Origin: a bacterium D16-76
Lineage (GTDB): Bacteria; Bacillota; Clostridia; Oscillospirales; Acutalibacteraceae
Assembly: GCA_009917445.1 (NCBI GenBank)
Contig: QZEE01000001.1
Span: forward strand, 170,254-234,253
Length of the DNA stretch: 64,000 bases
Direction of reading: 5' to 3'
Positions 19,254 through 25,916 of the stretch are shown in pieces. Position 1 is the stretch's first letter, and each line of letters begins with the position of its first letter. The notes under the pieces were generated by a model. It had not been told where the DNA came from. It did not search any database and saw nothing but the letters and a program-made list of their open reading frames with translations. Made by a program: the position numbers and the translations under genes.

Positions 19254-19463
19254 ATGAAACCTAGAAAACAGTATGAATGTACTTCTTGTCGGAAAGGACC
19301 CTTGACAAAAGATGAAGTTGGCGCAAGCAAAAAACTTCTTGGCGTTGATACTCCAGAACTATACTGTATAAACTGCCTAGCTGCCTACCTTGAGGTTACC
19401 CCCGAGGATATTGAGGAAAAAATTCAAATGTTCAAGGAAGATGGATGTGAACTTTTCAAGTAG
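19254..19463 (+). CDS. Small zinc-ribbon protein in the BREX operon
   Basis: A 69-residue protein (MKPRKQYECTSCRKG and so on) that begins 2 bases after the brxL stop. It has two CxxC pairs, CTSC near residue 9 and CINC near residue 43, which could bind one zinc, and an acidic C-terminal helix (DIEEKIQMFKEDGCELF). It ends in TAG and is followed 24 bases later by the cysteine desulfurase. I know no named family for it. Its place between BrxL and the desulfurase suggests a small partner, for example a sulfur-transfer or DNA-binding adaptor, but that is inference. Confidence 0.75.
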   Translation: MKPRKQYECTSCRKGPLTKDEVGASKKLLGVDTPELYCINCLAAYLEVTPEDIEEKIQMFKEDGCELFK

Positions 19464-19487
19464 CTTTAGGACACCAGGAGGGCAATA

Positions 19488-20618
19488 ATGCGAACTCTTA
19501 TTTACGCTGACCATGCCGCCACCACGGCTCTAAGCCCTGCTGCTTGTGCAGCTATGCAGCCATGGCTACAGGACAAGTACGGCAATCCGTCTGCTCTCTA
19601 TAACCTTGCCCGAGAACCGCACAAGGCTGTTGCTACAGCACGAGAGACAATAGCCGCTTGCATTGGAGCAAGGCCAGAAGAAATTTATTTTACTTCCGGG
19701 GGTACCGAGGCGGATAACTGGGCATTGATGGGTACGGCATTTCGGAAACTTGACCGGAACGGCCGCATCATCACAAGCAGCATTGAGCACCATGCAATCC
19801 TACATACGTGTGACTTTCTAAAACGCATGGGCTATGATGTTGATTTGCTGCCTGTTAATCGGCAAGGCTTGATTATGGGTGAAACGTTAAAAGGATATCT
19901 ACGAAACGAGACGCTGCTTGTATCTATCATGCTGGCAAACAACGAAATCGGCACAATTGAGCCTATCAAAGAGTTAGCAGAAATTGCTCATCGACATGGC
20001 TGCCTATTCCATACAGATGCAGTACAAGCTGTCGGTCACATTCTGATTGATGTCAACAATCTTGGGGTTGATATGCTCTCAGCCTCCGCTCACAAATTCA
20101 ATGGGCCAAAAGGAATTGGCTTTCTATATATCCGTGATGGTGTAACGACCGAGTCACTTCTCCACGGAGGTGTGCAGGAAAACGGGCAGAGAGCCGGGAC
20201 CGAGAATGTTGCTGGAATCGTAGGAATGGCTGTAGCATTACAGGAGCATATTGAACGTATAGAACAAGAAACTACCTATTTGCAAAAACTTACTGACTTG
20301 CTATTGCAAGCACTGCGAAATGCAGGCCTAGACTTCGTTGTAAACGGCGGTGACAATCGCATTCCCGGAAGCCTCAGCCTTTCTTTTCGAGGTGTAGATG
20401 GAGAAACGCTTTTACACCGACTGGATTTACTGGGAACAGCAGTGGCCACAGGGTCTGCATGTGATGCAAAGAATCCCATACTCTCTCATGTCATTAGAGC
20501 AATTGGCGTATCTGATGCGTATGCTCATGGAACAATTCGAATTACACTTGGCATGGATAACACTATCGATCAAACCTCCGTCCTGGCTGAGCAAATCAGC
20601 CATATACTTGATAAATGA
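19488..20618 (+). CDS. Cysteine desulfurase (NifS/IscS/DndA family) in the BREX operon
   Basis: A complete 376-residue class V aminotransferase with ATG after AGGAGG. Visible features are YADHAATTALSP at the N terminus, SIEHHAILH (PLP-stacking His), K203 in SASAHKFNG (Schiff-base lysine) and the loop ATGSACDAK with C325, which forms the persulfide. It takes sulfur from L-cysteine. In the Dnd and Ssp phosphorothioation systems an enzyme of this kind (DndA, SspA) feeds the PP-loop protein DndC/SspD. Here the PP-loop partner would be BrxP upstream. The gene closes the operon, and an imperfect inverted repeat at 20634-20685 may terminate it. A housekeeping Fe-S role for BrxP's cluster is the alternative. 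Confidence 0.92.
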   Translation: MRTLIYADHAATTALSPAACAAMQPWLQDKYGNPSALYNLAREPHKAVATARETIAACIGARPEEIYFTSGGTEADNWALMGTAFRKLDRNGRIITSSIEHHAILHTCDFLKRMGYDVDLLPVNRQGLIMGETLKGYLRNETLLVSIMLANNEIGTIEPIKELAEIAHRHGCLFHTDAVQAVGHILIDVNNLGVDMLSASAHKFNGPKGIGFLYIRDGVTTESLLHGGVQENGQRAGTENVAGIVGMAVALQEHIERIEQETTYLQKLTDLLLQALRNAGLDFVVNGGDNRIPGSLSLSFRGVDGETLLHRLDLLGTAVATGSACDAKNPILSHVIRAIGVSDAYAHGTIRITLGMDNTIDQTSVLAEQISHILDK

Positions 20619-20662
20619 GAAATGGGGGTTTAAGATATGTCGCTAAGGCAGTCACAAAATGA

Positions 20663-21202
20663 TTATGACTCAGTAAGCGATATAAATTCAGCAATTAGCT
20701 CCCGATACCTTCCCGCCCCCAGCTTTCTCAACATATTTGGCGAGGCACAGTACGCGATAAACTCCCCCTTACTGCAATACCGTACCCCACCGATACTGAC
20801 GCTGCTAATTACCCCCTTCCGCATCCAATCTCCCACCCTCTGCGGTGCGCAGCCGATCAGCTCAGCGGCCAACCTTGTGGGCAGAGCGTCAGGATAGTCA
20901 GCCCACCGTTCTGCCAGAAACTTCTGAAAGGCCCTGCAGTTCTCTGGCGTAGGCTCAATCAATTTCTTCCTTGGCTTGTAGATACCCGAGTTAAATTGCC
21001 CGTATAGCTCCGACAGGAATCCCGATTCGGTGTCCATTCTGCGCTTGAAATCTTTCGCATCACTGATCTTTATCAGAAACCGATGTGTTTTCTTTCCTGT
21101 ATCAATGCACGGAATATATCCATTCTCCAGAAGGAATTTTAGCTTGCGCTTTGAGATATGGAGGTAGCGGTACAACTCGTCAGCGCTGAGATAGGTCCCC
21201 AT
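20663..21202 (-). CDS. HTH DNA-binding protein at the end of the mobilizable element
   Basis: The product has 179 residues. Start ATG is at 21202, one base after the stop of the integrase gene, so the two are translationally coupled. Two HTH-like segments are visible: an excisionase-type helix pair at residues 1-35 (LSADELYRYLHISKRKLKFLL) and a second at about 110-150 (RLAAELIGCAPQRVGDWMRKG, then VRYCSKGEF). It is probably an accessory recombination or regulatory protein of the element. I know no family name. The gene ends next to the presumed left end of the element. Confidence 0.7.
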   Translation of the reverse strand: MGTYLSADELYRYLHISKRKLKFLLENGYIPCIDTGKKTHRFLIKISDAKDFKRRMDTESGFLSELYGQFNSGIYKPRKKLIEPTPENCRAFQKFLAERWADYPDALPTRLAAELIGCAPQRVGDWMRKGVISSVSIGGVRYCSKGEFIAYCASPNMLRKLGAGRYRELIAEFISLTES

Positions 21203-21203
21203 T

Positions 21204-22397
21204 TCATTCGCCGTCCTTTTTGAAAATGTCAGTGATAATATCCGCGCTGGCCTGCTTGCTGGCCTTGTCCAGATGGGCATAAATGTTAGCCGTAGTGCTG
21301 ATGTCGCTGTGTCCAAGAAAATTGGAGACGTTTATCAGTGGTACATCGTGGCTTATGAGTATGCTCGCCATAGTGTGACGCAAACCATGGAAAGTAAGCT
21401 TTCTCAGCCCATACTTCTTGATGATATCGCTAAAATGCTGTGTTACATAGGAAGGCCGTATCAGCCTGCCGAGTTGGTCTACACACACATAATCCAGGTA
21501 CCGCAGGTCATAGCTCTTCCCGAACATTTTGCGGTAGATCTCTTGTTTCTCTTTTTCAGTTTCAAGCATTTCACGGACTGGCCCCGGCAGAGGAAGTGTC
21601 CGTCGGCTGGACTTGTTTTTCATCTCCTCCACCGGCTCCACAACCTTCTCACCGTCCCGCTCGTACTCCACCACCTTCGTGTCCAGCAGCACCGTGTTCT
21701 GCTCCCAGTCTATCCTCGACCACCGCAGCCCCAGCGCCTCGCTGCGGCGCAGGCCCATGCACCCGGCCAGGATGATAGCCGAGTAAATGGGGTCCGAGCG
21801 AGTCAACTCCAACAGAGCCGCCAGTTCTTCTTCCGAGTAGTTATCCCCGTGATATTTGTTCTTCTTCGGACGCTCCACCCGGTCAAATGGGTTCGCGTCG
21901 ATCAAGCCATCCTTGAACGCTTGGTTGAAAGCCCTGCGCATAATGGCGTGATAGTGGATGACGGTGTTGGCGACCACGCCTTCCGCAAACAGAGAATCGT
22001 AGAACTCCTGAATATCTTTCGGTTTCAAATTAGCCACTGTAAGCTTTGTTCTTGGTTCAAAATAGCGCCGGATTTTTCCGTAAATCATGCCGTGATAACT
22101 CTCATAAGTGTTGATTTGAATATTCGATTTCGCCCTGTCCAGGTAGGCGCAGAGATAATCAAAAACCGAGAGACCGGCGGCAGGATTGTTCCTGCGCACC
22201 AGGCTCTCGGCATACTCATCTTCAAATTTGCTTACCACCCCACGGTAAGCCTTTTGCACCTTTGATTTCCCCGTCCCCTCCGGCAGGCCAAGGGCCCGCC
22301 AGACCGGTTTGGTTTTGCCATTCTCCTTGACTTGGATCACGGCGTAAAGCCGTCCCCTTTTGGATTGTACGCTGGCTGCAAATGTGTTTTTTGTCAT
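21204..22397 (-). CDS. int: Tyrosine integrase
   Basis: The product has 397 residues. The start is ATG at 22397 (MTKNTFAASV), overlapping the preceding gene by 4 bases. An Arm-type N-terminal domain (ASVQSKRGRLYAVIQV) and a SAM-like core-binding domain precede the catalytic domain. The catalytic residues are visible: R in GLRRSEALGL, HGLRHT (H and R), and H and the nucleophile Y in LGHSDIS then TANIYAH. This is the Tn916/lambda-like layout and would integrate the element by strand exchange at an att site. The target of this integrase is not visible. No direct repeat could be found at 20620-20662 and 29824-29900. Confidence 0.95.
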   Translation of the reverse strand: MTKNTFAASVQSKRGRLYAVIQVKENGKTKPVWRALGLPEGTGKSKVQKAYRGVVSKFEDEYAESLVRRNNPAAGLSVFDYLCAYLDRAKSNIQINTYESYHGMIYGKIRRYFEPRTKLTVANLKPKDIQEFYDSLFAEGVVANTVIHYHAIMRRAFNQAFKDGLIDANPFDRVERPKKNKYHGDNYSEEELAALLELTRSDPIYSAIILAGCMGLRRSEALGLRWSRIDWEQNTVLLDTKVVEYERDGEKVVEPVEEMKNKSSRRTLPLPGPVREMLETEKEKQEIYRKMFGKSYDLRYLDYVCVDQLGRLIRPSYVTQHFSDIIKKYGLRKLTFHGLRHTMASILISHDVPLINVSNFLGHSDISTTANIYAHLDKASKQASADIITDIFKKDGE

Positions 22398-22717
22398 GCC
22401 GACTTCTCCTTTCCGCCGACTTCTACGGCACCACACACACTACCACAAGACATGCCGGAAGTCCATACCGCACCCGCAGAGTTTTCAGAACAGACACATT
22501 TGGGGTTCGGACTGCCCTTATCCTTATTGCGCAGATAGGATATGAGAACGCTCTTGGAAATGCGGTTCTCCCGTCCAATTTTCACCGCCGGTATCTCGCC
22601 CAGCTTAATCAGTTTGTAGACAGTCTTTGTGCAAACACGCAAAATTTCAGCTACCTCAGAGGCGGTGAGCGCCTCCGGGTAACTGGACAAAGCTTTTCTG
22701 TATTCCTTTTTTGTCAT
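22394..22717 (-). CDS. xis: Excisionase-like HTH protein
   Basis: The product has 107 residues. The frame opens at 22738, but GGGAGG on the minus strand at about 22724-22729 points to the ATG at 22717 (MTKKEYRKAL). Residues 20-65 form an excisionase-type winged helix (LTASEVAEILRVCTKTVYKL then IKLGEIPAVKIGRENRISK), as in MerR/Xis families. The last 35 residues are Cys-, Gly- and Ser-rich and look unstructured. It overlaps the integrase start by 4 bases (ATGA), so it is very likely a recombination directionality factor or a repressor of int. Confidence 0.8.
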   Translation of the reverse strand: MTKKEYRKALSSYPEALTASEVAEILRVCTKTVYKLIKLGEIPAVKIGRENRISKSVLISYLRNKDKGSPNPKCVCSENSAGAVWTSGMSCGSVCGAVEVGGKEKSA

Positions 22718-22734
22718 TCGCAAACCTCCCATAC

Positions 22735-24102
22735 TCATTTGAATTTGTGTTCAAACTCATCATCATTTTCTTCTGAGATTTCAGAAATTGCACCCACTGC
22801 AAGGCCGAGTAAGGCTCCCAGCGCCTCACCATTCTCCTGGGCCTCGATGCGTTTGCGGCGCTCCTCCGGGTCTTCATTGTCCTCGCTCAGAGCAGCCAGC
22901 GTATACACAGCAGAGCGGACAGCGTTGCCCCCAGCGCCGAGGACAGTATCGACACCGCGATGATGAGCGCCCACGTTTTCCAGCTCCGTCGCTTCGCTGC
23001 CTTGGCGATAGCCGTTTCCAACTGCGAACCCTTTGCCAAGGAAGCGTTCAAACTCTTTTCGAGATTCCTCCCAGCCTGTTGCGCGAGGTTCCTCATCTGC
23101 GCTGTAGAATCCTTTATCTGCTTCAACGTCTGTTGGGAATACATTTGCTCCTCGGACAACTGCTGTTTCACCAGCGAGTACAACTTCGGCTGGAAGCTCA
23201 CCGTACTCTCCAGTAGATTCACCATCGTATCCCAATCCTTCTCCTGAATCGGCACCATCACCGGCAAGCTCAACTCCTTCATACTGCGGATACCGCTTGC
23301 GTTTCTTGCGACCAGCTCGTCCATAGTGGGCTTCTCTGTACTGTAATTCATACTCCAAATTCTCCTTCACATGTTTATTGTCATGCAATTTGATATCCCG
23401 GCACTTCATCCTGTTTGGGCAGGTGAACGTAATGTACTTGCGCTCATCCGTCCACTTCACCTGATAGCCGCACCGCTCCATCTCAACGATGAAGTCCTGC
23501 TTACTGCCGCTGCGGTTCATGGCGGCGCAGATGTCGGCCATCAGTTTGAACTTCCAGCTCTCGCCTTTTATGGCAGCACGGTACTCCCTAGATGATATTT
23601 TTGTGCCGGATTTTTCATAGGGAGGCAGTACCGAAAGCCCATGAGCCGCACAGATTTTATCGTTCAAAGCCCGCAACTCTTTCAGCGTATTCGGACTTTG
23701 CCGCAGCTTTTTCCCATCCTCGAAGCCAACGGAGTTGATAACAAAGTGCGAGTGCAGGTGGTCGGCATCGCAATGCGTTGTTACCAGAATCTCATGACCC
23801 GGCCATGCACGCTCCGCAAATTCCCTGGCAACGGCATGGACTTCCTGCGGAGTGATGCTTTCGTCGGGTGAGAACGACTGAACGTAATGGTAAAAGTTAA
23901 TTCCATCTGTTTTGTGGTACGCCTGCTTTGTCGTCAAAAATTCAGTAAATGCGTTTTCCCCATCGCAAGAAATGCCACTGACCATGTGCTGGCCGGTGGC
24001 CTTGTCCACGACTTTTTTCTCTTGCAGGCAGTAAGAAATCACACCCTTCATCGCACTAATTACTTGGCGGCTCTCCTGGATAAATTTTATGGTTGCCATC
24101 AT
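22735..24102 (-). CDS. mobA: MOBP-type relaxase
   Basis: A 455-residue relaxase/mobilisation nuclease domain protein. It begins ATGATGGCAACC, with the start overlapping the end of mobC. The catalytic Tyr is probably one of those in residues 20-90. The three-histidine metal motif is clear at HCDADHLHSHFVINSV, followed by the conserved ELRALNDKIC region. After about residue 255 the sequence turns into low-complexity Gly/Glu-rich text, and exactly there a second gene (22887-23351) is encoded in another frame. The relaxase would nick oriT of the element and lead the strand into a recipient through a helper conjugation machine, since no type IV secretion genes are present. Confidence 0.9.
   Translation of the reverse strand: MMATIKFIQESRQVISAMKGVISYCLQEKKVVDKATGQHMVSGISCDGENAFTEFLTTKQAYHKTDGINFYHYVQSFSPDESITPQEVHAVAREFAERAWPGHEILVTTHCDADHLHSHFVINSVGFEDGKKLRQSPNTLKELRALNDKICAAHGLSVLPPYEKSGTKISSREYRAAIKGESWKFKLMADICAAMNRSGSKQDFIVEMERCGYQVKWTDERKYITFTCPNRMKCRDIKLHDNKHVKENLEYELQYREAHYGRAGRKKRKRYPQYEGVELAGDGADSGEGLGYDGESTGEYGELPAEVVLAGETAVVRGANVFPTDVEADKGFYSADEEPRATGWEESRKEFERFLGKGFAVGNGYRQGSEATELENVGAHHRGVDTVLGAGGNAVRSAVYTLAALSEDNEDPEERRKRIEAQENGEALGALLGLAVGAISEISEENDDEFEHKFK
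22887..23351 (-). CDS. mobB: MobB-like membrane protein nested inside the relaxase gene
   Basis: A 154-residue protein encoded entirely within mobA in a different frame. It has its own ribosome site (AAGGAG, ending 10 bases before ATG at 23351). The sequence is that of a real protein: a 50-residue folded start, an amphipathic Gln-rich coiled coil (residues about 58-115) and a C-terminal transmembrane helix (WALIIAVSILSSALGATLSA). The mobA frame over the same bases is low-complexity, as expected when the other frame is the constrained one. In RSF1010/R1162 a membrane protein MobB is likewise encoded inside mobA and stabilises the relaxosome at the coupling protein. The analogy is mine; sequence similarity to MobB is not evident. 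Confidence 0.75.
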   Translation of the reverse strand: MNYSTEKPTMDELVARNASGIRSMKELSLPVMVPIQEKDWDTMVNLLESTVSFQPKLYSLVKQQLSEEQMYSQQTLKQIKDSTAQMRNLAQQAGRNLEKSLNASLAKGSQLETAIAKAAKRRSWKTWALIIAVSILSSALGATLSALLCIRWLL

Positions 24103-24416
24103 CGACCTCCCGCAATGCGCAGGAGCTGCTGGTAAAGCATCCGCTGACCTTGTATGACTTCCGAAAAGTCAGCGGAATGGAAAGCTCCTGCGTTGATTTT
24201 CATGGCGATTTGGTTGATGTTGTTGCCGATGCGTTTCATCTCAGTCAGCAGAGGTTTGATGTCCTCGGCAACGTGAATCTCCGTGCGTAGCGACGTTGCA
24301 ATGAGAAAATCTGTAACGCTGAGTTGGGTTTTTATCGCTTTCTTTTTGATCATCTCTTTCTCTGCTTTTGTAAGACGAATCGTCAGTGTTTCCGCTCGTT
24401 TTCTGTTGTCTTTCAT
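24099..24416 (-). CDS. mobC: MobC-family relaxosome protein
   Basis: The product has 105 residues. Start ATG is at 24416 (MKDNRKRAETLTIRL), preceded on the minus strand by GAAGGGAGAAAGG. A ribbon-helix-helix start (ETLTIRLTKAEKEMIKKKA) and the MobC core (IKPLLTEMKRIGNNINQIAMKI) are plain. MobC binds DNA beside nic and helps the relaxase open the strands. It is the first gene of the mob block and its stop overlaps the start of mobA. Confidence 0.88.
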   Translation of the reverse strand: MKDNRKRAETLTIRLTKAEKEMIKKKAIKTQLSVTDFLIATSLRTEIHVAEDIKPLLTEMKRIGNNINQIAMKINAGAFHSADFSEVIQGQRMLYQQLLRIAGGR

Positions 24417-24591
24417 ACCTTTCTCCCTTCTAAAGTGGGTTCGGGCTTCTGCCCGGTTCCCTTGTGCGGGGCGGACAGCCACGCGCTCTGCTTGCCCCAG
24501 CGGGAGGCCCTCACGGCCCTCCCCTGCCGGGAAATCCAGCCCTTTGAACCTTGCCGCGAAACGGGGCCAGAATTGCCCCAAAACGGCCCCC
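24417..24591. other. Gap holding the likely oriT
   Basis: This 175-base GC-rich space between mobC and the RepA-like gene has several short inverted repeats (for example GGGAGGCCC/GGGCCCTCCC-like runs near 24510-24530). In elements with this gene order oriT usually lies next to mobC. No nic sequence could be recognised, so this is a positional guess. Confidence 0.25.
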
Positions 24592-25800
24592 TCAGGGTCT
24601 GGTGGCGAACTTACCCGACTGCCGCCGTAAAACGCCAACACGGGCCTGCTGTGGCCTCACAGGGGCGCAAGGTTCGCAGACGGTGGGTTGCGCTGGGTGG
24701 GCGTTCTCCCTAGAGAATACAGAGGTTTCGGCACTGTCAGGGTCGCAAGGGACGGTAAATCCGGCACCGATCGATGTTGCGTCACTTGCGGCACTTCCGT
24801 CACTATCGGGTGGGGCAGAAGAAAAAGAAACGGTGACCAGCCTCTGCCCATTGCTTCGATGACTGCGAAAGGACACGCCCTTTTCCTCCAAGGTATAGCG
24901 CCAGCGGTTCATCATCTGCTTGAGAGACTTGGGTGCAATCTCCTTTCCGACCAGCTTACTGACCGCACCGGCAAGCTGCGTATTGTTGCCGCTAAATGTC
25001 TGTATCGAACGTACAAACTCAGTGAGTGCCGTCAGTTCCTCTGGCATTTCTATTGAACGATTTTCCAAGCTGTCCTGCACCAATTCCCATGAGCAATCGG
25101 ATTTTGAGAAACGTAAGTCTAGCTTTCGGGTTTCAATGTCCCGTCCAGTGCAGACCAAAGTTGCCGCGCCCTCACTGCGCTGGCCCCGGTCAAGAATGAA
25201 GATGGCGTCCATCGCGCCGCTGATTCCTGTGGTGCCGGACAGCTTATTCAGCGGATCGCTGGCTCCCTGCTTGCGTAGATGGTGGACAAGCAGAATGGAG
25301 ATTTGCAGCTCATCAGCCAACTTTTTCAGTTCACGAACTTCTTCGTAGTCAGAAGCGTAGGAGATGTCCTGCCCACCTGAACGGATGATTTGGAATGTGT
25401 CGATTGCAACCAGCACAGTGTCTGGGTGCTCCCGGACGAACTCCCGGATTTGTTCGCAGAGACCCTGGCCCAACTTCTCTGCCGCTGTCGCAAAGAAGGC
25501 GTTGGGAGGAGCCTCATCTGTAAGCTGTAGCAATCGGTCTTGCACCCGGCGGAGCGGGTCTTCCAGGCAGAGGTAGAGGGTCGAGCCTTGCTTGACGGGC
25601 AGGTTCCACACCGGCTCACCCTTGGCAACGCGCACGCACCAATCCAGCACCATCCAGGATTTTCCGTTCTTGGGTGCGCCACCGAGCATGGAAATACCTT
25701 GGGGCAGTAACGTGTCGATTGTGAATTTGCCCGGCTGGAACCTCATGTCCTGTAGGGTTTCGCCGTCAATGACGGCAAGTCTTTCGATGGGTTTTGGCAT
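24592..25800 (-). CDS. repA: RepA-like hexameric ATPase/helicase (AAA_25)
   Basis: The product has 402 residues. I chose ATG at 25800 (MPKPIERLAV), 11 bases after AAAGGA; an ATG two codons earlier is too close. A RecA-fold ATPase spans about residues 25-240: Walker A GAPKNGKS, Walker B LVAIDTFQ, a later LLVHHLRKQ motif, and the STG-like sensor SGTTGISGAMDAIF. This is the RSF1010-RepA/AAA_25 family of plasmid replicative helicases. The last 80 residues are Ser/Pro-rich and probably disordered. It suggests that the element can replicate autonomously after excision or transfer. It is transcribed away from the polymerase-like gene at 25917. Confidence 0.82.
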   Translation of the reverse strand: MPKPIERLAVIDGETLQDMRFQPGKFTIDTLLPQGISMLGGAPKNGKSWMVLDWCVRVAKGEPVWNLPVKQGSTLYLCLEDPLRRVQDRLLQLTDEAPPNAFFATAAEKLGQGLCEQIREFVREHPDTVLVAIDTFQIIRSGGQDISYASDYEEVRELKKLADELQISILLVHHLRKQGASDPLNKLSGTTGISGAMDAIFILDRGQRSEGAATLVCTGRDIETRKLDLRFSKSDCSWELVQDSLENRSIEMPEELTALTEFVRSIQTFSGNNTQLAGAVSKLVGKEIAPKSLKQMMNRWRYTLEEKGVSFRSHRSNGQRLVTVSFSSAPPDSDGSAASDATSIGAGFTVPCDPDSAETSVFSRENAHPAQPTVCEPCAPVRPQQARVGVLRRQSGKFATRP

Positions 25801-25867
25801 ACACACATCAGTCCTTTCGGTAAAATAGAAACGCTCCTAGCTTGAAAAAGTGGGAGCAGTATTCATG

Positions 25868-25896
25868 TTGCAAATCGGAAAGGATCCTGGTATAAT
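25868..25896 (+). promoter_or_regulatory. Promoter of the silencing-type polymerase gene
   Basis: TTGCAA (25868-25873), a 17-base spacer and a perfect TATAAT (25891-25896). GGGAGG and the ATG at 25917 follow immediately, so the leader is only about 15 bases. A hairpin GCTCC/GGAGC lies just upstream (about 25832-25857), in the space shared with the divergent repA gene. Confidence 0.75.
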
Positions 25897-25916
25897 TTTG
25901 GCGGGAGGTGAACGGT

